A DNA stretch of 64,000 bases from Desmodus rotundus. Lineage: Eukaryota > Chordata > Mammalia > Chiroptera > Phyllostomidae. The DNA is taken from NCBI RefSeq assembly GCF_022682495.2, contig NC_071398.1:96251705-96315704 (forward strand), given 5' to 3'. The translations under genes and the position numbers were made by a program. Shown here in pieces: positions 10,691-21,330 of the stretch (its first letter is position 1; each line of letters starts with the position of its first letter). The notes under the pieces were generated by a model. The model ran no database searches. It was given only the letters and a program-made list of their open reading frames with translations, and was not told the DNA's origin.

Positions 10691-11005
10691 CCCACCCCCA
10701 CTACCCCTGACCCCTTCCTGTTTCTTAAAGAAGATAAGGTATCACATATCATTAGATGGTATATGATGGAAGTATTTTCCTCCTGCAAATCAGCTCTGAC
10801 CCCGCCACAGGTAGACCTGGTACCCTTCTTATGCACCTTATTATTAGAATAACACCACGTAATTGCTCCTGTATTTTCTGTATCTTTCTCTCCTATTAGA
10901 CATGAAGACCAAAAAAAAAAAAAAAAAATCTCATGCTCATCATTGTATCTCCTGAGCCTGGAACCCAGAGTGTCCTTATGTACTTGTTTACTAATTAACT
11001 GGACA
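10691..11005 (+). mobile_element. L2 LINE 3' end, sense
   Basis: 'ctcctattagacatgaagacc' + A18 + 'tctcatgctcatcattgtatctcctgagcctggaacccagagtgtccttatgtacttgtttactaa' follows the sense L2 3' end. A pure A18 run at 10911-10928 has expanded inside it. The 187-codon minus-strand frame over this area includes that homopolymer and is spurious. Confidence 0.55.
10911..10928. repeat. Poly(A) run of 18
   Basis: An uninterrupted run of 18 A bases, likely length-variable. Confidence 0.97.
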
Positions 11006-11535
11006 TTGGAACATGGGTCTCCTCTTCCAGTTGCCTGAGAAGGAACAGATGTAGCAACATCTGCTTCCCTGGGTACCACCTACCCAGGGCTCTGTGTCCC
11101 CCCTCCACAACCCCGCCCCCAAAGCAGTGCTGAGAGCAAGCGAATGCTGGGTTGTCACATGTGACTTTGCCTCTCCGTCACTTCTGTCCATCTAGACCAT
11201 CCTCCTTGGTGCTCCTTGACATTGTCAAGCACATTCTTTTCCACAGGGAATGCTGGCTGGCCGTGGCTAATGGTGGTCAGCAGGGAACAGTGGGCTGCTG
11301 GTAAACGTGCCTTTTTCTTGTGCCTCCCCATGCCTGGTGGAAGGATGTTGCTTAGCACTGTGTCCATGCTATCAAGAGTCTTCCCAAGCTTCTCTTCTTC
11401 CCTTCCTCTGTCTCTCTTCCTGCCCCTAACCCCCTCCAGTCTTCTTTCCTGCCTGTTTAAAAAGCCACTGCATAAGACATCACTGAGAGTCCATGGCCAC
11501 TAGTGAGAGGCTTGGGTAGCTTATCTGTTTATTTC
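11006..11535. other. Unassigned sequence
   Basis: No gene or named repeat; a pyrimidine-rich stretch lies at about 11385-11450. Confidence 0.5.
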
Positions 11536-12425
11536 TTGATGAAAGTTTGGGTTGTTCTCAGCGTTTGGCTATCACGGATAAAGCTAAGAATATACATGTA
11601 TAGGTTTTGGTCTGGAGATATGTGTTCATTTTTCTCGGGTCATTACTTAGGTGTGGAATCGTTGGGTATTACGGTGAATGAATGTAAGTTTAACTTGATA
11701 AGAAATGACCTGATAAGTTTTTTTTAAATGGTTGTATTTTTAAAATTTCTACCAGTATCTATGAGGGTTTCAGTTGCTTCCCATCCTCACTAGTGCTTTT
11801 TATCGTCAGTCTTTTGAATCTTAGCCAGTCTAGTGGGTGTGTAGTGGTATGTAGCTGTGGTTTCATGTTGCATTTCCCTGATGACTAATGATGGTGAGCA
11901 TCTTTTCATGTGTTCCTCAGACATTTGTATAATTTTCGTGACATGTCTACTCAAATATTTTGCCTATTTAAAAAATTGGGTTGATTATCTTCTTAGTGTT
12001 CAGTTGGAAGAGTTCTTTACATATTCTAAGTATAAAGTTTTTCATCAGTTATATATATTGCAAATATTTTTCTCCTCATCTTTGGCTTTCCTCCCAGTTT
12101 GTACTTTTGAAGAGTAGATTTTAATTTTAATTAAATTCAATTGATCCACTTTGTCTTTTATGATTCATGTTCCCTATATAAGAAATCTTTGTCTACTCTA
12201 AAGTCATAAAGATGTTTTCATCTATGTTTTTTTCCTCTAGAAGTTTTACACTTTTAGCTCTTATGTTTAGGTCTATGATTCATGTTGAGTTATTTTTTGT
12301 GTCTGGTATGAAAAGGTCCAAGTTTGCTTTTTTTCCTCCGAAATGGCTATCAGTTGTTGCAACAGCATCAGTCGGATTTCCTTTCCCCAGTGAATTATCA
12401 TGGCACCTTGACTGGAAATAAACTG
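11536..12425 (-). mobile_element. Old L1 LINE, 3' region, antisense
   Basis: From 'gatgaaagtttgggttgttctcagcgtttggctatcacggataaagc' through 'agccagtctagtgggtgtgtagtggta' and 'catttccctgatgactaatgatggtgagcatc' to 'aggtctatgattcatgttgagttattttttgtgtctgg' and 'ttatcatggcaccttgactgg', the order is that of the reverse-complemented 3' end of mammalian L1M elements. Many point changes and small deletions are present; no coding capacity remains. Confidence 0.88.
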
Positions 12426-13190
12426 CCCACACAGATATGGGTAACAGAATGGGTCCGTCTCTGTGTTGCCTATTCTGCTTGTTGTTCACTGAGGTTCTTG
12501 AACCTGTGGGCTTGTAATCTTCATCAAATCTTGAACCATTATTTCTTCAAATATTTTTTTTCTGGCTCAGCTTTTTTCCTACCACTTCTGGGACTACAGT
12601 GGCACTTGTGTTTAGCCTGCTTGATGTTGTCTGACAGATCCCCGGGGCTTTGTTCATCTTTTCCACAATTTCTCTTTCTGCGCTTCATTGCAGATGGTCT
12701 CGATTCATGTATTTAAGCTCACTTCTTCTTCTGCTCTGTCTAATTTGCCGTCGACTCCATTCAGCGACATTTTCAATTGAGATACTGCATTTTTCAGTTC
12801 TTGAAGTCCCACTTGGTTCTTTTTTAAATCTTTCATTTCTACTCATTATGTTCATGTTCTCTTTCACACCACTGAGCATATTTTTAACAGTTATTTTACT
12901 GTGCTTGGTTCCTAATTTATAATCACTCTTATTTCTTGGCTGTTTTTACTGACTTTTCTCCTGATTATGGGTCACATTTTCCTACAATTTGCATGTTTAG
13001 TAATTTTAACAAGTAAATTTTTGCTAGCTGTGGGACATTACAATTGCTACATTGCTGAGTGTCTGCATTTGGTTGTATTTCTTTAGAGAGTGTTGAAAAA
13101 ATTCTGGCAAGCCCATACATTACTCATGGACCAGCTTCTTCATCTGTTAATTGTTTCAAACTTTGTTAGACCTTAAAGTAGCCTTCACTA
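12426..13190 (-). mobile_element. L1/HAL1-like LINE segment, antisense
   Basis: Blocks such as 'catcaaatcttgaaccattatttcttcaaatattttttt', 'cttcattgcagatggtctcg', 'gatactgcatttttcagttcttgaag' and 'tcctgattatgggtcacattttcctac' appear in the order found in antisense L1M/HAL1 elements. Assignment to HAL1 rather than L1M is uncertain. Confidence 0.6.
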
Positions 13191-13690
13191 ACTCCCGTGT
13201 CCCTTCACCTCATGAGAGGTCCGGGAATGTTCGATCTTGGAGCTCTCCTGCCATGCTCTGCCCAGCCTTCTAACATTTCACCGCATGCATTAAGAGCTTA
13301 TAATTTAGCAATGGACTAAATGAGACCAGTATACATGTTTCTAGAGCTTTTCCTATGTATCTCTTGCTTTTCTCCAGGACTCTGCCTTGAACAGTGAGAG
13401 AGTATAATCTCTTTAGCACCCCTATCCACCGCCAGAGCTGCTTCTCTGTCCCTTCAACTCACTGAGGCCAGTTGGTCTCTGCTTGGGTTCTCTTTCTCTT
13501 CCCTATAGTCAGGAGACTCCTCCAGGCAGAAAGCCAGGTGAGCACAAGGTTCTCCTAGTTTATTTTTGTTCTGTCACGGATTATAGGTCTGCATTACCTG
13601 TTGCACAATTTCTTAAAACATTGTTTCATATATTTTTTTCCAATTTTACAAAGTTTCACAGTAGGAGGACAAGTTTGGTTTTACTTATTC
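13191..13690. other. Unassigned sequence between L1 segments
   Basis: No gene is seen. It may be further decayed LINE sequence, given L1 on both sides, but no diagnostic block is recognised. Confidence 0.4.
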
Positions 13691-14165
13691 CATCATGGCA
13701 GATAGAGAAGTCCTCATTGGCATAATTTTTTAATTATTGTTTAGTTTTAAACATTTTAAAATTTCTATGACGATTTATTTTAATCTGTGAATTATTCACA
13801 ACTCTGTTTTTAAATTTCCAGGATCTATGAGTTTCACATTTTTTGGTATTGATTTCAAACTTAATCACGTTGTGCCCTATATAACAACAAATATCTAATG
13901 TTTGTTGGAATTTGACATATAGCTTGCTGTCTTAGAAATATTTCATGTGAGAAGAAAGGTTATTTTCTAATTATCGGGCACTGGTTTTATGTATGTCCCT
14001 TACATCGGTCATGTTAATTGTGTTCACATCTTTTATATCACTACTAATTTTTTTGTCTCCTTAGTTATTTATTAATGAGAGAGGTATATTGACATCTAAT
14101 ACTGGGATGGTAGAATTGTCAATTTCCCTTTATAGGTCTATGAGTTTTTGCTTTATGTATTTTGA
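13691..14165 (-). mobile_element. Old L1 LINE, antisense
   Basis: 'ttaatctgtgaattattcacaactctgtttttaaatttcc', 'gtgttcacatcttttatatcactactaat' and 'tataggtctatgagtttttgctttatgtattttgac' match an antisense internal part of old L1M elements. It is decayed. Confidence 0.7.
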
Positions 14166-15325
14166 CACATAAAAATTGGAGATATAAATTATATACAGTA
14201 AAGGACACAAATAAATCGTGTGTAGTTCAAAGAACTCTTACACACTGACACCCATGTAACTACCACGTTGGTCAAGATGCAGAACATTTCCTGAACCACA
14301 GAAGTTGCTCTGTGTCTACTTCCTGTCAATAACAACTTAAACCACTATTTGAGCCTCTACCAACACTGATAAGTTTTGTGTGTTTTTGAACTTCATGTAA
14401 CAGAAATAAACAGTATGCATGTTTTTGTGTCTGCCTTTTTGCTCAATGTTATAGCTTTAATTTTTATATATGTTATTTTGTGTACCAGGAGATTTGGGGG
14501 GTTTTTGTTGTTGTTTTGCAACATTCCATTTATGGATATTTCTCCACTCTATTATTGACACTCATTTAGAGTGTTTCCAGTTTGGAGCCATAAGGAAATA
14601 CCCTTCTACGAACATTCTTGTTCATGACTTTGGTGGAGGGAATAAGCATTCATATGTATTGGTAAATGCCCAGGAGTAGAATTGCTGTTACAGAACAAGT
14701 TTGTATTCACCTTAGCAGATACTGCCAAACAGTTTTGTAAAATAATTGTACCAACAGACTCTCCCACCCACACAGTGCTGTTTGAGACTTCCAGAGGCTC
14801 TACATCCTTGCAAACACGTAGGATTGCTTGTATATTACTTTTGGTGATTCTGGTGGGTGTGTAGTGGTATCTCATTGTGGTTTTTAATTTGCATCGCTCT
14901 GATGACTAATGATGTTGAGTGTAGTTTCGTATGTTTATTGACCATTTGGATGTCTTTTTTTTTTAATTAAGTGACTATTTGAATTTCGGCTCATTTTGGA
15001 TAACTCTTTGTTGGATATATGGTTTTAAAAGATATCTCTGTGTGTGGCTTGCCTTTTCATTATTTTAAGAGTGTCTCTTGATGAACAAAAGTTCTTGATT
15101 TTAAGGAAGTCCAATATAGCCATCTTTTCTTTTCTGGTCAGTCCTTTTTGTGTGTAGTTTAAGAGATCTTTGTCTTCTCCAACTTTGAGAAGATATTCCT
15201 CTATTTTCTTCTTTTAGAATCTTTATTGCTTTCGTTTTCATGTGTAGGTCTGTGATCCACTTAGAATAGATTTTTGCATGTATCATAAAATTAGGGTTAA
15301 GATTAATTTTTAAAAATGGACATCC
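14166..15325 (-). mobile_element. Old L1 LINE 3' region, antisense, left part
   Basis: Starts with 'tatacagtaaaggacacaaataaatcg...ccatgtaactaccacgttggtcaagatgcagaacatttcc' and continues through 'tgggtgtgtagtggtatctcattgtggtttttaatttgcatcgctctgatgactaatgatgttgag' to 'aggtctgtgatccacttagaatagatttttgcatg'. It continues after the Ves at 15326-15553. It is a second, independent copy of the L1 region also seen at 11536-12425. Confidence 0.9.
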
Positions 15326-15553
15326 AGCCCTGGCTGGGTGGCTCAGTTGGTTGGAGGCCAATCTGCACACCAAAAACGGTGGCGGGGTCAATCTTGGTCA
15401 GGGCACATACCTAGGGTGATGGTTCCACCCTCTGCTGGGGCATATACGGGATGTTTCTCATACTGATACTATTTCTCTGTCTCTCCCTTCCCCTCTCTTT
15501 CAAGTCAATAAACATATCCTTGAGTGAAGATTAACAAATAATAATAATAATAA
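15326..15553 (+). mobile_element. Ves SINE nested in antisense L1
   Basis: Starts AGCCCTGGCTGGGTGGCTCAGTTGGTTGGAG, has a GGTCAGGGCACATACC block, a CT-rich end and an (ATA)n tail at about 15539-15553. The L1 text breaks at 'aatggacatcca' and resumes at 'ggatatcaaattgatccagcacta', showing insertion into a pre-existing L1. Confidence 0.92.
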
Positions 15554-16110
15554 GGATATCAAATTGATCCAGCACTATTTATTGAAGTGACTATCCTTAC
15601 CCCGCTGAATTGGCATCTTTGATACAAGTCAGGTGATTGTACGTGTGTGTGTATATATATATTTCTGTATCATTGCTTTATTCTTGTGCCAATATAAGAG
15701 TGTCTTATTTTCTTCAATTTCATAATGTCTTAATGCCAGATAGTGTAAGCCCTCCAGCTTTGTTCTTCTGCGAGACTGCCTTGGCTAGTCTCGGTCCTGG
15801 ACATTTCCAGATAAGTTCCCTATACATTTTAGAACTAGCTTATTCAATACAAAACAAAACTCTCTGCTGGGAGTTAGACTGGGACCAAACTGAATCTGTA
15901 GAATGATTTACTGTGAAATATCCCAACAAGTTTCTCGTTTATAATCCAGGAGCATAGGGTACTGCTGGATTCTATTTCAATGTCTTCTTTAATTTCTCTT
16001 GGCCATGTTTTATTTTTGGAGGCTACTTTGTTAGTCACAGAGAAGTTAATCTTTAAAAATATCTTCTAGGTCAACGGAATCTTTGAATCTTTCCATGGTT
16101 TTTTTCTTTT
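15554..16110 (-). mobile_element. Old L1 LINE, antisense, right part
   Basis: Resumes the L1 interrupted at 15325: 'atccagcactatttattgaagtgactatcc', 'ccagatagtgtaagccctccagctttgttcttct', 'ttggctagtctcggtcctggacatttcc'. Homology weakens after about 15950. A short (TG)n(TA)n tract lies at 15640-15662. Confidence 0.82.
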
Positions 16111-16114
16111 AGGC

Positions 16115-16332
16115 CAGTTGCCAGGAAAGTTTTTTTTCCATCAAGTGCCAGAGTAAATAGTTTCAGGTTTGCAGGCCACGCACTCTGTTGCAGGTGCCCC
16201 CTCTGCTCTGCTCTTGCAGAGTGAAGAGCCAGAGACAATATGCGAACAAGGGGCGTGTTTCTGTTCCAATGAAGCCCTGTTTAAACAGTGAGCCTCGCTT
16301 GGCCTTCAGGCCATGGTTTGCTGATAGTCTTT
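16115..16332 (-). mobile_element. hAT-type MITE, antisense
   Basis: 'gtgccagagtaaatagtttcaggtttgcaggccacgcactctgttgcag...cagagacaatatgcgaacaaggggcgtgtttctgttccaatgaagccctgttt...ccatggtttgctgat' is the reverse complement of a common mammalian hAT non-autonomous element. The same family is present in sense at 48098-48326. No transposase is encoded. Confidence 0.75.
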
Positions 16333-16335
16333 GGC

Positions 16336-16403
16336 GGTTCTCTTATAAATAGCCTACAACTGGTTCTCTTATAAATAGCCTACAACTGGTTCTCTGTAAA
16401 TAG
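16336..16403. repeat. 26-bp tandem duplication
   Basis: Two perfect copies of a 26-bp unit (GGTTCTCTTATAAATAGCC plus TACAACT) at 16336-16361 and 16362-16387 are followed by a partial third copy with a TT deletion. It sits at the edge of the hAT MITE and is probably a replication-slippage product. Confidence 0.95.
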
Positions 16404-16562
16404 GATTTAACTGAATTTTTAAAAATGTAAGTGAACTATGTGTCTTTTCATTGTTGACTTTAGTCTATCATATTTAAAAAATTATTCTCATATGTATGTT
16501 GACTTTCCCCCCATATCTTACTTTTGCCTTGTGTCTCTTCTACCTTTTTAATGATTTTTTCT

Positions 16563-16985
16563 TGTCTTTTTATTAATTGAATTTTTGTTTATTTTATTCC
16601 AGTTCCCCTCTTTGTTTCTATTTCTTTCTAATTTCAATTAGTGTATCCTTCATTTCTGACTGGGTCTTTTTTATGCTGCTGAGGTCCTCACTAAGTTCCT
16701 TGAGCATCCCTATAAATGGTGTTTTGAACTCTGCATCTGATAGATTGCTTATTTCCATTTCATTTAGCTCTTTTTCTGGGGTTTTGATCTGTTCTCTCAT
16801 TTGGGTCATGTTTCTGTGTCTCCTCATTTTGGCAGCCTCCCCATGTTTGCTTTTATGTAGGTAGAGCTGTTTTGATTCAGTGTCTTGGTGGTGTGACCTA
16901 ATGTGACTGGTGTCCTATAGGGTCCAGTGGCACAGCCTCCCCTACCACCCAAGCAGAGTACCCGAGTTATACTCTTCATGTGGGC
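16563..16985 (-). mobile_element. Bat-type L1 fragment: 5'UTR end and start of ORF1
   Basis: Read on the minus strand, about 150 bases of L1 5'UTR (16985 to 16828) lead into an ATG at 16827 that opens ORF1 (see next entry). The rest of ORF1 and ORF2 are absent, so only a short internal part of the element is left. Sequence left of 16618 no longer follows ORF1. Confidence 0.8.
16618..16827 (-). pseudogene. L1 ORF1p N-terminal fragment
   Basis: ORF1p is the RNA-binding chaperone that coats L1 RNA for retrotransposition. This 69-codon frame starts MRRHRNMTQMREQIKTPEKE and contains KELSEDLSSIKKTQSEMKDT, the charged N-terminal region and the start of the coiled coil characteristic of mammalian L1 ORF1p. 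A full ORF1p is roughly 300-350 residues, so this copy has about a fifth and lacks the RNA-recognition and C-terminal domains. The start is chosen because the upstream sequence matches L1 5'UTR. The frame ends at a stop just after 'EIRKK', and homology to ORF1 is lost there. The surviving reading frame suggests fairly recent insertion, but the fragment cannot be functional. Confidence 0.85.
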
Positions 16986-17184
16986 TGAGTACTCCCTCCT
17001 CTTGTAGTGATTATCTTTGAAATGTTACCATCATATTTATCAAAACCTACCTTTCCTGAAAAATTAGAAGATCTAGAAGATTCTAATTCCATTCATGTTT
17101 CTATTAACATATATACTACTATTGTCATACTTACTCAGAAAGGCATCATTCTGAAGGATCAGGAAGAAGAGTATAAGAGATATA
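16986..17184. other. Unassigned AT-rich sequence
   Basis: AT-rich sequence with a 72-codon plus-strand frame (17007-17225) that is acidic in its middle but has no recognised domain, and no start context or splice signals could be supported. Confidence 0.4.
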
Positions 17185-17330
17185 TGAATTCATTCATTCA
17201 CCCACTCATTAGTTTAAACAACTAATTGAATATCTATTCTTTACCAAGCACTGTGCATGGTGCTGGTGCTTTGGTAAACAGGAGAGTCAACCTCACTGGA
17301 TGCATGGACTAGGAGAACACAGGAACATAT
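17185..17330 (-). mobile_element. L2 LINE 3' end, antisense
   Basis: 'attcattcattcacccactc...actaattgaatatctattctttaccaagcactgtgcatggtgctggtgctttggtaaacaggagagtcaacc' matches the antisense L2 3' end (ttcattcaacaaatatttattgagcacc...). Confidence 0.65.
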
Positions 17331-17595
17331 TCTTAATTTCAAGTTATCTGGAAAGGCTAAGGAAAATGAAAATGGGACTTGGGGTCTCCCACTCAGTGGG
17401 TCTGAGATGACTTAAGTGAGTAAATCTTATGGGGTGCAGAATTCAGTTGTGATACAAGAAAGGGTCCGACCTACACCAAGGGCTATGCACTGCCTGGGAT
17501 TTCTGGCTGTCATGCTTCCCCTTGTGTAACCCTTCCTTTCTCACTCACCATGCTGTTTCTGCAAGAACCTCTTCTCAGAGCTCGACCGTATAAAC
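17331..17595. other. Unassigned sequence
   Basis: No gene or named repeat is seen. Confidence 0.5.
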
Positions 17596-17750
17596 GATGG
17601 TGAAGAACATGACGTTGGGAATCAGGCTGGCCGGGGCTCAGTTCCAGTTTTGTCGTCAACGGGCTGTGTCCCATTTGCCCGGGGACTTGGAGTGCCTGAG
17701 TTTCAGTTTCCTGTTTGTTCAATGGCACATTAACAATACTTACTTCATCG
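17596..17750 (+). mobile_element. MIR SINE, sense
   Basis: 'gttgggaatcaggctggccggggctcagttccagttttgtcgtcaacgggctgtgtcccatttgcccggggacttggagtgcctgagtttcagtttcctgtttgttcaatggcacattaacaata' follows the MIR core. Confidence 0.72.
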
Positions 17751-18354
17751 GAAGATCCAAAGATTTTTAGAATAGTGTCTGCTTCATAATATTAATCATT
17801 ATTGAAATGGCCCTGGATTCATTTATAAAGTACTTAAGATGTCTCCACTGTATGCCAAGAAGCTAACACATGAGGCAACAGTGTCTCCTCCTCCTTGTCA
17901 CCTCTTACCCCTCCTTTTCTGGTCCTACTGCTGAAATTCCCATGAGGCCCAGAGACAGAGCATTCCCTGGAAATTGGGGCACCCTGGGCTAGAATGGCCA
18001 CACTCGTCATGGCAGTGCTGCCCCCTGAGACAGCCGGTGGCAGACGCCACTTCCGCTCAGCTCTGTACTTAGGCCCCTTTCTGGTTTTTCTCAGGGTCAA
18101 GGCCTCACAAGCTGGTTGGACAGCACACATCCGGAGCAGTTACATTTATGACAGATTGCAACTGCTACAAATTCCCCCAGGTTCACGCAGACAGGGCTCC
18201 TGCCCGGTCGCTGTGCATGGTGGCAGGGTGACTACTATGAAACCAAGGGCTGCTCTCTTTTTTCACCACAGGCGGAGTTTCACTCTGGTTGAATGGGGTC
18301 AAAGAGACTGTTTCACTCTAACTGATGGCTTTACACCACCTGGAACATTCAAAG

Positions 18355-18386
<32 letters not shown>

Positions 18387-18677
18387 CCACCACCAATCAT
18401 CGTGCCGGCTTGTTCTGAACACCTAGGGCTCTTCTTCTTTTCAGGGACTGTAATTGCGTGTCCTTGTGTGAAAGGGAGAGAAAGGCTGCCTCAGGAACAA
18501 CTTCCATCAAAGCATTGCAGTTGGATGTCGTACTTCACATCCGGCTGCAGAAAGTAAAACCCTGGGGCCAAGTGCGCAAGGAGGCCAAGAGGCAGTCAGG
18601 AGCCTGGTTTGGGGGCTGATGGTGCCAGAGATGAGCCAGTTCTTCCTGTGATTCTGCTTTTGATTCACCCAATGACT
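17751..18677. other. Unassigned sequence with one long frame
   Basis: A 187-codon frame (17994-18557, plus) crosses this region. It contains a run of serines made by the CAT microsatellite, has no known domain, and lies in moderately GC-rich sequence where chance frames are long. It is not called a gene. Confidence 0.5.
18355..18395. repeat. (CAT)10-(CAC)n microsatellite
   Basis: Ten CAT units followed by four CAC/ACC-type units. Read in one plus frame the CAT part gives poly-serine. Confidence 0.95.
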
Positions 18678-18972
18678 TATTTTTTAAAAAATTTGAAATT
18701 ACGGTTTATATTCAATATTGTTCTTGTTAGTTTCAGGTGTACAGCATAGTGGTTGGACAATCACGTACTTTACGAAGTGGTCCCCCTGATATTTCCAGGA
18801 CCCACCTGGCTCCATACCTAGTTATTTCAGTGTTATTGACTATATTCCCTGTGCTGTACCTCACATCTCCATGACAACTTTGGAACTCCCAATCTGTATT
18901 TCTTAAATCCTTCATCTTTTCCACCCGGCCCCCAACCCCTCTCCTGTCGTCCACCCAATGGCCTAATCTCCT
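18678..18972 (-). mobile_element. L1 LINE 3'UTR, antisense
   Basis: Starts with T/A-rich sequence (tail complement), then 'gttagtttcaggtgtacagcatagtgg', 'tcactgta'-like blocks, 'tcagtgttattgactatattccctgtgctgtacctcacatc' and a C-rich 'cccccaacccc' stretch. This is the common antisense 3' end of L1M elements. Confidence 0.82.
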
Positions 18973-19486
18973 TTTCTTAAAATGCTGGCCAGTGTCCTTT
19001 TTTTTTTTTTGTCAATGCTATTTAGTCATTGTTTTTCCTAAATGTAACATATAAAGTAGGAAATGCCTGCCAAGTTGAGTCCATAGATTAATGCCCGTCA
19101 TGGGTGCTAACCAGGGATATAAGTGGGTGAGACATGGGCTCCTCTCCGGGGGCCTGGAGCCTCTGACTCAGTGAGCCCTCTTCCCTCTCTGCTTATATTC
19201 TCTGCTGTTGCACTCGCCTTCAGCTTAATGGGCTTTTCCCTTGGGCAAGATTATGGGAGTCGAAATGCCATCATGGAGTCCAAGAATTTTTCCCAGTCCT
19301 GGGAAGTTGGAAACAGCGGCGTATACTCTGAGGATGGGAGGGGGTGAGGTGAAGAGGAGGAAGGGGACAGTGGGGAAGAGGCTGGAGCCTGGAGCTCAGA
19401 GGTGTCACCCTAAGGAAAAATTTCATTCACTGGACATCAAGGTCCTAAGGACAGGGAAGGTTTGAATTTATCTTTCTGTAAACCTG
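18973..19486. other. Unassigned sequence
   Basis: A T12 run lies near 18999; the rest has no recognised gene or repeat. A purine-rich stretch lies at 19330-19390. Confidence 0.5.
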
Positions 19487-19690
19487 TGCAGTCCTCTCTT
19501 GGTATCTGCGGGGGATGGGTTCCAGGTCTACTCCTCCCTGTGGATACCAAAATTCACGGATGTTCATGTCCCTGATATAAAATGGTGTAGTATTTGCATA
19601 TAACCTATGTACATCCTCCTATATACTTTAAATCATCTCTAGATTGTTTGACTCAATTAAAAAAACATATATAGTTAATTTTTGATGCTG
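19487..19690 (+). mobile_element. Tigger-type (TcMar) DNA transposon fragment
   Basis: 'gtcctctcttggtatctgcgggggatgggttccaggtctac...gataccaaaattcacggatg...ctgatataaaatggtgtagtatttgcatataacctatgtacatcctcctatatactttaaatcatctctagatt' matches the terminal part of a Tigger-family element (MER28/Tigger2 type as recalled). Only one end is clear. Confidence 0.78.
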
Positions 19691-19754
19691 GTAAGAAGAT
19701 AAAGAAAATAGACCATGACATGTTACTATTGCAGAGGTAACTTCTTACTGTATT

Positions 19755-20215
19755 AATTTTTTTACATTACCCCACATATAGAGGCTCAAAACAACACAAG
19801 TGTGTCATCTCACAGTACCTTCCTGTAGGTCAGAAGTCCAGGGACATTGCAGCTGCATTCGATGCTCAGGATCTTACAGGGCTGGTGTCAAAGTGCTTGC
19901 TGGCCCGCAGTTCTCACCAGGGGCCCTTCCAGCTCACTGGCTGTTGGCAGAATCATTTTCTTACCATTGTAGAACTGAAGTTCCTATTTCCTTGCTGGGT
20001 GTCAGCCACAGGCCACTCTCAGCAAGTGTAGATGTCCAGATTCCTTATCACGGGACCCTCTCCATCTTTAAGCCAATAATGACATCAAATTCTTCCCAGA
20101 CTTTGAACGAATCTCTGACTTCCTTTTCTGTGCTCAGTTGGAGAAGAGAAGAGCCTCGTAGGTTTTTTTGCTTTGTCCCTTCACAGCCTTCCCTCTGTCC
20201 TCAGTAGGTGGCCAC
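19755..20215 (-). mobile_element. MLT1-type MaLR LTR, antisense
   Basis: 'gaggctcaaaacaacacaagtgtgtcatctcacagtacc...ctgtaggtcagaagtccagg', 'agggctggtgtcaaagtgcttgctgg' and 'actttgaacgaatctctgacttccttttctg' follow an antisense MLT1-like LTR. The 135-codon frame over it is a by-product. Confidence 0.68.
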
Positions 20216-20284
20216 TGTGGTCCTGTTTGAAACCGGTCAGATCCAGTCAGCCTTTTACTCAAACCACAACATTCTACCATTCTT

Positions 20285-20487
20285 TTTTTTTTTTTAAGTT
20301 GATTTTAGAGAGAGGATGAGAGAGAGAGAATGAAAACCAGAGAGAGCCATTGATTTGTTGTGCCACTCATCCATGCATTCATTGGTTGACTCTTATATGC
20401 TCCCTGACTGGGGATTGAACTCACAACCTTAGAGTGTCAGGATGATGCTCTGAGGAAGATAACCGACTGAGTTATTTGGCCAGGGCC
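20285..20487 (-). mobile_element. Ves SINE with target-site duplication
   Basis: T-rich start, then 'gagagagaggatgagagag' and in reverse complement an AGTCGGTTATC... head ending at 'tggccagggc'. It is flanked by TCTACCATTCTTT (20273-20285) and TCTGCCATTCTTT (20488-20500), a 13-bp target-site duplication with one mismatch. Confidence 0.93.
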
Positions 20488-20864
20488 TCTGCCATTCTTT
20501 TCTCACCTATCCCTCCACCTACTGCTCAGACCCCTCTGATTATTATTATTTTTTTTTAATAATGCTTTTTGGAAATTACTTTTTTAGACTAGAAATTATA
20601 AATACCTGTAAATATCCATCCATTCCATCTTAGCAAGCTGCATGCACATAATGTCATTGCTCTATACAAATGCATTTTCTAATCAGGAGAGTCAATGTAT
20701 TCTGACTGTCTGAGTTGAAGGCCACATCACTGATGCCATGAAAAAGGACTTCTCACACATTTTTTGAGATGATGCATTTACAACTGCAGCCTGTCTCGTT
20801 AACACCCAAGATTTCAAACACCCTAGCAGGAAAATGACATTGTGTCATGTCCCCGGTTGTCCCT

Positions 20865-21330
20865 AGTCATGTTCTTTGCTCCGAAGTCCACTTTATCCGG
20901 CATTAATATTAATCCGACATTCCTGCTTTCCCTTTGGATAATTTACATGATTTTCTCTCCACCTTTTTATTTTCAACCTATGTCCTGGTGTGTGGATTTC
21001 TTGTAGAGAGTGAAGCTGTGTGTTTTAAAACATGCTCTCATTGCTTGCCTTTCCATGGATAACATTTTTTAAAGTTCCATTTTTATTTGTTTGTAGTATT
21101 TTGATGATATCACCTTGTATATTTTCCTTAGAGTTGTTCTAGCTATTTCTGTGTACATGTGTGGCTCTCCACCTACCCGTGTTGATGTTTTACTGCGGCC
21201 AGTGAGGTGTAAAAACCTTCCTTTCATTTGAGGTTTCTTTAGCTCTTCATCTTTTAAGTATAATGGTCTTCAGTATGTCCTCTCCATACACTTAGCACCA
21301 CATCAGATGGTGTTACAACTTTTGTATCAA
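20865..21330 (-). mobile_element. Old L1 LINE, antisense
   Basis: 'gttctttgctccgaagtccactttatccggcattaatattaatccgacattcctgctttcc', 'ttttcaacctatgtcctggtgtgtggatttcttgtagagag' and 'agagttgttctagctatttctg' follow a known antisense L1M internal region. It is heavily decayed. Confidence 0.75.

Noticed and set aside
10516..11079. 187-codon minus-strand open frame
   Set aside because: Spans an L2 fragment and reads the A18 run as poly-phenylalanine; not protein-like.
17007..17225. 72-codon frame with an acidic stretch
   Set aside because: No homology recognised, AT-rich context, runs into an L2 fragment.
17994..18557. 187-codon plus-strand open frame
   Set aside because: Contains poly-serine from the CAT microsatellite, no known domain, and overlaps unassigned non-coding sequence; length is within chance for 64 kb.
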